Shown: in pieces, positions 46,015 through 52,338 of the stretch | Position numbering within the stretch: position 1 is the stretch's first letter | How the letters are laid out: each line of letters begins with the position of its first letter | Assembly: GCA_001438605.1 (NCBI GenBank) | Contig: LIDE01000027.1 | Location: 1 to 52,338, forward strand | Length of the DNA: 52,338 nt | From: SAR92 bacterium BACL16 MAG-120619-bin48 | GTDB lineage: Bacteria > Pseudomonadota > Gammaproteobacteria > Pseudomonadales > Porticoccaceae | Direction: 5' to 3' | Translations under genes and position numbers: made by a program | Notes under the pieces: generated by a model | Seen by the model: only the letters and a program-made list of their open reading frames with translations | Told to the model about the DNA's origin: nothing | The model's database searches: none

Positions 46015-46950
46015 ATGCAACCGGCACTCGCCATCAGTCAACTCAGCAAGACCTATGACGGTAATTTTCAGGCATTAAAGGGTATTTCTCTGACCGTAAA
46101 GCAGGGGGATTTTTTTGCGTTACTCGGGCCTAACGGCGCGGGGAAATCGACAACAATAGGCATTATTTGCTCGTTGGTATTAAAGACTAGTGGCACTGTC
46201 AGTATCTTTGGTTGCGATATTGATACTGATTTTTCACAGGCCAAACAATATGTTGGTGTCGTGCCGCAGGAGTTTAATTTCAACCAGTTTGAAAAGCCCA
46301 TCGATATTCTGGTCAATCAAGCCGGCTACTTTGGTATTCCCAGAGAGATTGCGGTTGAGCGCGCAGAAAAATATCTGCGCCAACTCGGCCTGTGGGAGAA
46401 GAGTCATGCGCCTTCGAGAGCGCTTTCCGGCGGTATGAAACGTCGTTTAATGATTGCTCGGGCTTTGATACACGAGCCAAAGTTACTGGTTCTCGATGAG
46501 CCCACTGCCGGTGTTGATATTGAGTTGCGACGTTCAATGTGGGATTTTTTGCGCCAAATTAATGCACAGGGAACGACAATTATTCTAACCACGCACTATC
46601 TCGAAGAAGCCGAAAGTCTGTGCCGTAATGTGGCGATTATCGATCACGGTCAGATCGTGAAAAACACGAGCATTAAAGAGTTATTGCAGCAGCTTAATAA
46701 AGAGTTATTTGTCCTCGATATTCGTGAAGAAATTACCGCGACGCCAGAAATTGCAGGCTATCCCATCACTCTTGTTGACGGCCATACGTTGGAAGTGGAA
46801 GTTGAAAAATCACAATCAATTAATCAGCTCTTTGCCGTCCTCTCTGAGCGCGGTATTCATGTGCTAAGCATGCGTAACAAAACCAATCGGCTAGAAGAGC
46901 TGTTTATCAAAATGGTCGAGAAAAATTTGTCGGGAGCCAGCCATGACTAG
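46015..46950 (+). CDS. ABC transporter ATP-binding protein, YadG-like
   Basis: About 311 residues from ATG 46015 (the frame opens with a GTG at 46003). Walker A is GPNGAGKSTTIGII, signature LSGGMKRRLMIARAL, Walker B LLVLDEPTAGVD and the switch histidine in ILTTHYLEEAE. The C-terminal 90 residues form the regulatory-like tail seen in DrrA/YadG exporters. It overlaps the permease gene by 8 bp. Substrate unknown; the family is generic for lipid- or drug-type export. Confidence 0.93.
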   Translation: MQPALAISQLSKTYDGNFQALKGISLTVKQGDFFALLGPNGAGKSTTIGIICSLVLKTSGTVSIFGCDIDTDFSQAKQYVGVVPQEFNFNQFEKPIDILVNQAGYFGIPREIAVERAEKYLRQLGLWEKSHAPSRALSGGMKRRLMIARALIHEPKLLVLDEPTAGVDIELRRSMWDFLRQINAQGTTIILTTHYLEEAESLCRNVAIIDHGQIVKNTSIKELLQQLNKELFVLDIREEITATPEIAGYPITLVDGHTLEVEVEKSQSINQLFAVLSERGIHVLSMRNKTNRLEELFIKMVEKNLSGASHD

Positions 46951-47716
46951 TCAGCAAAAATGGATTGCCTTTATCACTATCGTGCGCCGCGAGATCCACC
47001 GGTTCTTGCGGATTTGGCCACAAACACTGCTGCCGCCAGTGATCACCATTGTGCTTTACTTTGTTATTTTCGGCACACTGATTGGTTCGCGGATTGGCGA
47101 AATGTCGGGATTGCCTTATATCCAATTTGTGGCGCCGGGACTGATTATGATGTCGGTTATTACCAATTCATATTCAAACGTGGTGTCGTCTTTTTTTGGT
47201 TCAAAGTTTCAGCGCAATATCGAAGAGTTACTGGTCTCGCCAACACCAAGTTGGATTATTCTGCTTGGCTATGTCGTCGGTGGCATGTGCAGAGGGCTGG
47301 GTGTTGGCCTTATCGTTACCGTGCTATCGCTCTATTTTGCTGACTTCAGTCTGCACAGTGCACCGATCACGATCGGGATTGTCCTGTTAACATCTTTAAT
47401 GTTTTCATTGGCTGGACTAATCAATGCCGTATTTGCGCGAAATTTTGACGATATCTCGATTATTCCCACCTTTGTTTTAACCCCTCTAACCTATCTTGGT
47501 GGCGTGTTTTATTCGATCGATTTGCTGGGCGATTTTTGGGGCACCGTTTCGCTGATCAATCCCGTGCTCTACATGGTCAATGCCTTTCGCTACGGCATTG
47601 CCGGTATTAGCGATATTAATATTATTTGGGCGTTTGCCATGGTTGGGTTGTTTTCCCTGACGCTGTTTTTAGTTGCATTAAATTTGCTTGAGAAAGGAGC
47701 GAGGTTGCGCAGCTAA
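46943..47716 (+). CDS. ABC-2 type permease, YadH-like
   Basis: A 257-residue six-span permease of the ABC-2 family, with the typical VTNSYSNVVSSFFGSKF and LGGVFYSIDLLGDFW strings (the latter is the ABC-2 signature region) and FRYGIAGISDIN near the end. It starts inside the ATPase gene and its stop shares one base with the queF ATG. Together with the upstream gene it forms a YadGH-type exporter with undefined cargo. Confidence 0.93.
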   Translation: MTSQQKWIAFITIVRREIHRFLRIWPQTLLPPVITIVLYFVIFGTLIGSRIGEMSGLPYIQFVAPGLIMMSVITNSYSNVVSSFFGSKFQRNIEELLVSPTPSWIILLGYVVGGMCRGLGVGLIVTVLSLYFADFSLHSAPITIGIVLLTSLMFSLAGLINAVFARNFDDISIIPTFVLTPLTYLGGVFYSIDLLGDFWGTVSLINPVLYMVNAFRYGIAGISDINIIWAFAMVGLFSLTLFLVALNLLEKGARLRS

Positions 47717-48549
47717 TGGCCGATTACTCGAACACTGAATTAGGTAAAGAGACGCAGTACAAGGATCAATACGATCCGACGTTACTGTGGCCCATCGCGA
47801 GGGCAGAGGCGCGTGAGCAACTGTCTTCTGAGTCTCTAGGACCACTGCCAGCGTTTTTGGGAGCCGATATCTGGACCGCTTTTGAAATATCATGGCTGAA
47901 CAGTGACGGTCTGCCCCAGGTTGCTATAGCAGAGTTTATCTTCCCTTGTACCAGTCCAAATATTATTGAGTCGAAATCGTTTAAGTTATATCTCAATTCA
48001 TTTAATCAAACGAAATTTGCTTCGACACAGGCCGTGAGTGAGGTTATGCGCGCAGATTTAGCCGCGGTATCGGGCGCAGACATCGATATTATTTTTTATG
48101 AGTTGGCTGAATACAACGGTTTTAAACCCATTGCTGAACCAGAGGGGCACTGCTTAGATCAGCAAGCTGTGGCGATTGACAGCTACAGCCCGGACGCAAG
48201 TTATTTGCGCGTGAATGACAGCCGCAGGACCGACGAGACACTCTATTCACATTTGTTGAGAACCAACTGTCCAGTCACCGACCAGCCGGATTGGGCATCG
48301 GTGTATATAAGCTATCAGGGTAGTGCAATAGACCGCGAAGGCCTGCTCAAATATCTGGTTTCCTATCGCCAGCACCAAGACTTTCATGAGCAGTGTGTAG
48401 AAAAAATATTCAGCGATATTATGCAGCGCTGCAAGCCCGAGCATCTCGATGTGTATGCACGCTATATGCGGCGTGGCGGGCTTGATATAAACCCTTATCG
48501 CAGCACGCGTTACAGACTGCCCGGCGCACATCGCCAAGTTCGTCAGTAA
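47716..48549 (+). CDS. queF: NADPH-dependent 7-cyano-7-deazaguanine reductase, bimodular
   Basis: A 277-residue QueF of the long, two-module E. coli type. The QueF motif ESKSFK is at 85-90; the catalytic cysteine is C185 in TNCPVTDQPDW with the aspartate seven residues later (D192), the same spacing as C190/D197 of E. coli. RRGGLDINPYRS is near the C-terminus. It reduces preQ0 to preQ1 for queuosine in tRNA. Its ATG overlaps the permease stop, which is unusual company for queF; the other queuosine genes are not in the window. Confidence 0.96.
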   Translation: MADYSNTELGKETQYKDQYDPTLLWPIARAEAREQLSSESLGPLPAFLGADIWTAFEISWLNSDGLPQVAIAEFIFPCTSPNIIESKSFKLYLNSFNQTKFASTQAVSEVMRADLAAVSGADIDIIFYELAEYNGFKPIAEPEGHCLDQQAVAIDSYSPDASYLRVNDSRRTDETLYSHLLRTNCPVTDQPDWASVYISYQGSAIDREGLLKYLVSYRQHQDFHEQCVEKIFSDIMQRCKPEHLDVYARYMRRGGLDINPYRSTRYRLPGAHRQVRQ

Positions 48550-48560
48550 GGTAAGCTGGT

Positions 48561-49817
48561 TTAGGCGGGAATCTGACGCTTGCGTGGCGTTTTGTTGGCA
48601 AGGTTTTTATGCAGGTCTGTCACGCTAAAGACGTTAATCGGATCGGCGAAGCCTTTCACTGAAATTTGACCTTTGTCAGCGCATTCAACTGCGTCCTGAA
48701 CGAGGTCATAGGTGTCTTTTGAAATTAAAATTTCATTGCTTTGTGCAGACGACTCTAACCGACTGGCGAGATTCACTGCGCGTCCAAGCAGCGTGTAGTC
48801 CAGCCGATTCTCAGTGCCGAAGTTGCCGACTTTACAAACGCCACTGTTGATGCCCATGCGGAGAGCAGGCGGATTATTGATTCCTTCAGCGCGCCAGCGT
48901 GCCTGCAGCTCCTTCATTGCCTTTTTCATCGCCAACGCCATTGAGACACAACTAATCGCGTCTGAGCGCACGCCACGACTTTCAGGGTCACCGAAAAATA
49001 CCATTACCGCATCGCCAATCACTTTATCCACGGTGCCTCCGAAACGGAACGCAATTTCAGACATTTCCGTTAAGTAAGTATTCAGCAGTTTTGTTAACTG
49101 CTCTGGGTCGAGCTCCTCTGCGAGCTTGGTGAAGCCCTCCATGTCAGAGAAGAATACCGTCAGAGTCTTTTCTTGCGTTCCAGCCTTCACATCCTTGCCC
49201 GTCAATATGGCTTTGCGTAATGCCGGCGACAGATATTTAGACAGGCGAAAGGTACGAAGCGTCAGCCAGTCATTTTGCCGCAACACAGAGTCATGCTGAT
49301 CTGCGAGCAAAAAGTGCGTGTCACGAGCGATATTGGTATTGAGCAGGCAGTAGCTAAAAGCCACCAGCAAAATAATTAACTGAACCGTGGAGGAGGGCAC
49401 CACGGTAGCGGGCAACCACCAAAAACCCAGCCCCGCACCGATAAAGGCACCGCCAATATCGAGTGGCGCAGTAGATTTCATAGACCCGACAATCGTCACC
49501 AAAAAAATGGCACCTAAACTGAGCGTAACTATAGAATCAAATGCCACAAAAGAGACTAATAATCCCGTGAGTAGTCCGTCGCTGAACTCCATGACGACCG
49601 ATACTTTTTCTCGCTGACTAAGCGGAACGGATTTCTTCAGCGTGAAGTAACTGCCAAATTGGTAGATAAAAACGCCAGACAGCACCGCTAGCACGGCGGG
49701 GTTGTAATCAAGGTCACGCCAGCTACCGAGAAAAATTGCAGCCGTGCAAATGCACAGCGCTAACCGATAGAGCTCCTGCAACCTTGGCGAAGGGTATATA
49801 AACGTTTTCCATGTCAT
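48561..49817 (-). CDS. Membrane-bound class III adenylate/guanylate cyclase
   Basis: The 418-residue protein has an N-terminal membrane region of about six segments (residues 15-160) and a C-terminal class III cyclase domain (about 215-400). Metal-binding aspartates are D225 (VFFSDMEGF) and D269 (VIGDAVM), K265 and D340 (LDYTLLG) are the pair usually reading adenine, and N349 and R353 (VNLASRLES) are the transition-state residues, so an active adenylate cyclase is predicted. No ligand-binding domain is recognised; the membrane domain may be the sensor. It converges with queF and is divergent from the tRNA-Ser gene. Confidence 0.92.
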   Translation of the reverse strand: MTWKTFIYPSPRLQELYRLALCICTAAIFLGSWRDLDYNPAVLAVLSGVFIYQFGSYFTLKKSVPLSQREKVSVVMEFSDGLLTGLLVSFVAFDSIVTLSLGAIFLVTIVGSMKSTAPLDIGGAFIGAGLGFWWLPATVVPSSTVQLIILLVAFSYCLLNTNIARDTHFLLADQHDSVLRQNDWLTLRTFRLSKYLSPALRKAILTGKDVKAGTQEKTLTVFFSDMEGFTKLAEELDPEQLTKLLNTYLTEMSEIAFRFGGTVDKVIGDAVMVFFGDPESRGVRSDAISCVSMALAMKKAMKELQARWRAEGINNPPALRMGINSGVCKVGNFGTENRLDYTLLGRAVNLASRLESSAQSNEILISKDTYDLVQDAVECADKGQISVKGFADPINVFSVTDLHKNLANKTPRKRQIPA

Positions 49818-49880
49818 GAAAACTAGTTTAGCACCAGTATTTCCACCTCACCTGACAATCTTTCACCGGCGCCGAGTCAA

Positions 49881-49930
49881 TTGCTTTTGTCATGGGCATT
49901 GTGTACAGTTCACGCCCCTAAAACAGGGGC
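49881..49930 (+). promoter_or_regulatory. Candidate promoter and leader hairpin of tRNA-Ser
   Basis: TTGCTT (49881-49886) and TACAGT (49904-49909) are spaced by 17 bases, a plausible sigma-70 promoter that would start transcription near 49916. A GCCCCT/AGGGGC hairpin (49914-49930) lies at that point, before the tRNA at 49960. Confidence 0.35.
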
Positions 49931-49959
49931 TGAAAGCAGTGAAATCAGCAAAAGTTTAC

Positions 49960-50050
49960 GGTGAGGTGTCCGAGTGGCTGAAGGAGCACGCCTGGAAAGT
50001 GTGTAAACGTTAATAGCGTTTCGAGGGTTCGAATCCCTCTCTCACCGCCA
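49960..50050 (+). tRNA. tRNA-Ser (anticodon GGA)
   Basis: A 91-base class II tRNA. The acceptor stem GGTGAGG pairs with TCTCACC (50040-50046), G at 50047 is the discriminator and CCA is encoded (50048-50050). The anticodon stem CACGC/GTGTG encloses loop CTGGAAA with anticodon GGA at 49994-49996; there is a long variable arm (TAAACGTTAATAGCGTTT) and a T arm GAGGGTTCGAATCCCTC. tRNA-Ser genes are common attachment sites for integrating elements, and the region after it differs from the rest of the window. Confidence 0.97.
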
Positions 50051-50063
50051 TATGAAATCGCTG

Positions 50064-50090
50064 AAACCTCTGTTATTGCTGGGGTTTTTT
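50064..50090 (+). terminator. Terminator of tRNA-Ser
   Basis: AAACCTC (50064-50070) pairs with GGGGTTT (50081-50087, one G-T pair) and runs into further T to 50090, 14 bases after the tRNA CCA. Confidence 0.7.
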
Positions 50091-50115
50091 CGTTTATGGA
50101 GTGCTATTATTTATT

Positions 50116-50157
50116 TTAGGTACAATATTAGGTACAAGATGGTTGGGCGGTAGGTAC
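50116..50157. repeat. TTAGGTACA direct repeats after the tRNA
   Basis: TTAGGTACA occurs at 50116-50124 and 50128-50136 (12-bp period), and TAGGTAC again at 50151-50157. They lie 66-107 bp after the tRNA 3' end in the 303-bp stretch before the first gene of the AT-rich region. Short direct repeats near an att site can be recombinase arm-binding sites; that is an inference. The rest of the 50091-50353 stretch shows nothing else I recognise. Confidence 0.5.
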
Positions 50158-50353
50158 TCTTCCGCCTCAAACTAGCGGGTATTTCGCGATCGCTAATCTA
50201 TCGAGAGAAAGAATTTCCTAAACCAATTTAGTTTAGTCTCGGGAGCTTCCCAATTCTTTTGTCTACATATCGATCCAAAACCTATATTTGCAATAGGAAT
50301 GCCGAAATTAGTAGACTCGGTAGGAGTCGATAAAATAGTCAGAGATTAGTTCA

Positions 50354-51205
50354 ATGCCTTCCCAAAGTGACAGCTGCAACAATAGGCCGCCGAAACAGAA
50401 TCAGCTTAACCCTGAGGACGAAATATCATTGGAAGTGCTAGCGCTCGGATATCTTGAATCGTACAGCGTCTTGGAGTATTGGTTAAATGAAGCGTGGAAT
50501 AATCCCGACGATGAAAGGCAGGCTGAACATATTCAAACCTACCATTCCTTCAAAAAAGAAGAATTTGATACTGACCCTTTTGAGCGGACCCTTAATGATC
50601 GCCACGGCTGCCAGTTAAAAGAGATATTCAGACTTCTTACTGAAACACATGGCTCTAAATTTAAGCCTAATCCCCAAAAAATACCAATTGGATTAGATGT
50701 GTTGACTGATGAGCGGCACTTTGAATTGATTATTCTCTACATAATTGCCGCAGCGATAGTTGCTTATAGAAACCCTGATAATTACAGTCATGACGGTGAA
50801 GATGCAGGAGCGTTGCAGCAGGTCTATCCTGACGTCAGAGTTAAACAAGCATCTCGGAAGTTACTCAAAGCAATCTGGGAGCAAGGGCTTTTGCTGCCAG
50901 CTGAGATGAAAATTAACCTGATAGAACTAGGCAACGGCCGTCCAGTGATACGACAATTAGAACCATCTCCGAAGGCTCTGTCGAGAATGGTGAAAGAGAT
51001 TACTTTAATTAGTAAGTGTCGCTTGATTATGCGAACTAAAGCAAAGGGCGGCACCGGTAGATTTCCAGCTAAAGCAATAGTTATCATCTCAAGAATTATG
51101 AAGCACAAGCCCATCCCAATGCCTTCTACGATAAGAAAAATACAAAGAGAGTTTGTCGATTGTTCGGAGAGTCCACTTTCTGATAACTATGACGACATCC
51201 CCTAG
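50354..51205 (+). CDS. Unknown protein, first gene after tRNA-Ser
   Basis: A 283-residue soluble protein without signal peptide or recognised domain. It begins polar (MPSQSDSCNNRPPKQNQLNP), has an acidic helical N-terminal half (VLALGYLESYSVLEYWLNEAWN, quoted in part as LGYLESYSVLEYWLNEAWN), a hydrophobic helix HFELIILYIIAAAIVAYR near the middle, and a basic C-terminal third (MVKEITLISKCRLIMRTKAK, FPAKAIVIISRIMKHKP) that could bind nucleic acid. The base composition is visibly more AT-rich than genes before the tRNA. No Shine-Dalgarno stands out before the ATG. Probably element-encoded; function unknown. Confidence 0.65.
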   Translation: MPSQSDSCNNRPPKQNQLNPEDEISLEVLALGYLESYSVLEYWLNEAWNNPDDERQAEHIQTYHSFKKEEFDTDPFERTLNDRHGCQLKEIFRLLTETHGSKFKPNPQKIPIGLDVLTDERHFELIILYIIAAAIVAYRNPDNYSHDGEDAGALQQVYPDVRVKQASRKLLKAIWEQGLLLPAEMKINLIELGNGRPVIRQLEPSPKALSRMVKEITLISKCRLIMRTKAKGGTGRFPAKAIVIISRIMKHKPIPMPSTIRKIQREFVDCSESPLSDNYDDIP

Positions 51206-51338
51206 AGGCAAGGGCTGCAGCTTAACATGACCTAAATCCCACTTAAAAAACCTCGAATTAAGTTCTAGTCAGTATTGTAAGCTAGCCTACAAAATCGCAC
51301 CTGAAACGACGAAGTTTTAATCGTTAACAGGAGCTAAC

Positions 51339-51560
51339 ATGAACGACATAAATAAAATCCCCCGCATTCTTCGCTGGAAGCAAGTTTCAGAAATAATTCC
51401 TTGGTCTCGGTCATACGCCTACGACTTAATGAGTAGAGGTCTCTTTCCTCGCCCATTTAAGCTGATTGCTGGAGGTCAGGCAGTCGGCTGGCTTCCTGCT
51501 GACATAGAAAGTTACATGCGCACTCTTGCAGAAAATATGGGGAGAAATAGGGATGAATAA
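51339..51560 (+). CDS. AlpA-family DNA-binding regulator
   Basis: A 73-residue protein of the phage AlpA type (winged helix/MerR-like): RILRWKQVSEIIPWSRSYAYDLMSRG, quoted as VSEIIPWSRSYAYDLMSRG, is the helix-turn-helix and LFPRPFKL...AVGWLPADIESYM the wing and last helix. AlpA of CP4-57 activates the integrase/excision functions of its element. AGGAG precedes the ATG by six bases. It overlaps the next gene by 8 bp. It is the clearest marker that the region after the tRNA belongs to a mobile element. Confidence 0.88.
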   Translation: MNDINKIPRILRWKQVSEIIPWSRSYAYDLMSRGLFPRPFKLIAGGQAVGWLPADIESYMRTLAENMGRNRDE

Positions 51561-51783
51561 CTCCAATCCCATCAAGCAGTTCCATAGAAATTCTATGTCT
51601 CGAGCTTACGCAGTCAAGGCCAAATGTGCGGAATGTGTTGGTTGCACTCAAAATCACCTAGAAAGGGGATTCAAGGAGTCTATTTCGTCTTGCTCTTCCT
51701 ACTCCTGCCCATTGCATAGGTTTCGGCCTTATCAGCGGGAGAAATCTCTGGAAGGCCAAAAAATAGCTGTTCAGAACCTATAA
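51553..51783 (+). CDS. Small Cys-rich protein, zinc-ribbon-like
   Basis: A 76-residue protein starting at ATG 51553 inside the AlpA gene. CAECVGC at residues 25-31 and CSSYSCPLH at about 47-55 give a pair of cysteine clusters able to hold zinc, followed by a basic tail (RFRPYQREK). Similar small proteins often accompany alpA in integrated elements (from memory). Translation is probably coupled to alpA. Function unknown. Confidence 0.7.
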   Translation: MNNSNPIKQFHRNSMSRAYAVKAKCAECVGCTQNHLERGFKESISSCSSYSCPLHRFRPYQREKSLEGQKIAVQNL

Positions 51784-51801
51784 AGTGTTTGGTCTAAGAT
51801 T

Positions 51802-52338
51802 ATGTTGATCACTAACCTAAAAGTGGATTGCTATTCGACTGGTTGCTATGGCGAGAAAAACGCAGACGGATTAACTTTGCAGTTTATGGTCGAAGATATA
51901 GAGCTTGATTACTACACTATTTTTAATGTGGATTGCTCTCGGTCAAGGGGACCAAACAAAGGAGCGAAACGACCTGCTGGTCAGTTTTCTGTCAGGAAAA
52001 AGCATTCATTCTATAAGTTCTGGCATCACACCTGTGGACTACCTACCCCAACTAAGGGGCTAACTGCCTTCCATGACTGTATGGGTAAGTTAAAAGCATT
52101 CACCTTTCAGGCTGAAACCGATGATGGAAAGAGGCTGCGTACGGATACATTAAGGATAATGCCCTCCGATAAGGCTCCGACAACTATCCGACAAATATCC
52201 GATAAAGCTCCGATAACATCTCCCGATAAGGAAGTGGATAAAAGTGAGGCAGGCAATGCCTTTGAGAAGATATTAACTACGTGTGAAATTAACTACGGTA
52301 TAAGTAAACACGGTAAAACGGATACACGGGTACCTATA
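51802..52338 (+). CDS. Unknown element protein, 5' part (open to window end)
   Basis: An ATG at 51802, 18 bp after the Cys-rich gene, opens a frame of 179 codons with no stop before the window ends. The first 115 residues look like a compact domain with strands (NLKVDCYSTGCYGEKNADG, LQFMVEDIELDYYTIFNV) and FYKFWHHTCGLPTPTKGLTA. The later part is low-complexity and repetitive: the string SDKAP or similar recurs three times at about residues 122-146, reflecting an imperfect DNA repeat around 52158-52232. No domain is recognised; co-direction with alpA suggests an element operon. Confidence 0.7.
   Translation, partial: MLITNLKVDCYSTGCYGEKNADGLTLQFMVEDIELDYYTIFNVDCSRSRGPNKGAKRPAGQFSVRKKHSFYKFWHHTCGLPTPTKGLTAFHDCMGKLKAFTFQAETDDGKRLRTDTLRIMPSDKAPTTIRQISDKAPITSPDKEVDKSEAGNAFEKILTTCEINYGISKHGKTDTRVPI

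Overview
The window reads as chromosome of a marine gammaproteobacterium, probably Cellvibrionales-like or a near relative of Pseudomonas. This is inferred from gene content and order only: a complete Na+-translocating NADH:quinone reductase (nqrABCDEF with apbE and nqrM), a TonB receptor/flavin halogenase/SapC-like set, an ExoP-type GH3 glucosidase, and a long stretch (about 15.6-45.8 kb) whose order closely follows what I remember of Pseudomonas aeruginosa PA3011-PA2985 (topA, lexA, nagZ, csiV, mfd, gap, nqr, sth, lolCDE, DUF2062).

Layout. 1-6 kb, minus strand: TonB receptor, tryptophan-halogenase-like flavoenzyme and the start of a SapC-like gene, plus a methyltransferase. 6-10.9 kb, plus: LytS/LytR-type two-component pair followed by a secreted GH3 glucosidase. 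11-15.5 kb: HD-domain protein and MOSC protein (plus), then tatD, slt and uspA (minus). 15.6-24.1 kb: topA and the companion gene, small proteins, a 2Fe-2S ferredoxin, lexA with a perfect SOS box, a LOG-family gene, nagZ and an MscS channel. 24.1-26.4 kb: a repeat-rich gap with possible small ORFs, an unknown membrane protein and a Blc-type lipocalin. 26.4-32.7 kb: csiV, mfd and a long GAPDH. 33-41.6 kb: nqrA-F, apbE, nqrM and sthA, a sodium/redox block in which apbE and nqrM mature the Nqr complex. 42-45.3 kb: lolC-lolD-lolE, the lipoprotein release transporter. 45.3-49.8 kb: DUF2062, a YadGH-like ABC exporter overlapping queF, and a membrane-bound class III cyclase.

At 49.96 kb a tRNA-Ser(GGA) marks a boundary. 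Beyond it the DNA looks more AT-rich and carries an unknown 283-residue protein, an AlpA-type regulator, a Cys-rich small protein and an unknown gene that runs off the window. This looks like the edge of an integrated element; no integrase is visible in the part shown.

The least expected signals are six short tandem-repeat arrays (units of 12-15 bp, 3-5 copies, each with a different unit) sitting in gene gaps or at gene ends between 19.4 and 42.0 kb; an slt gene whose signal peptide is encoded upstream of every ATG/GTG/TTG, so an ATT start is likely; and short unassigned ORFs behind near-perfect Shine-Dalgarno sequences at 5.2 and 24.4 kb. I did not find a clearly complete new system inside the window; the best place to look is the element after the tRNA.
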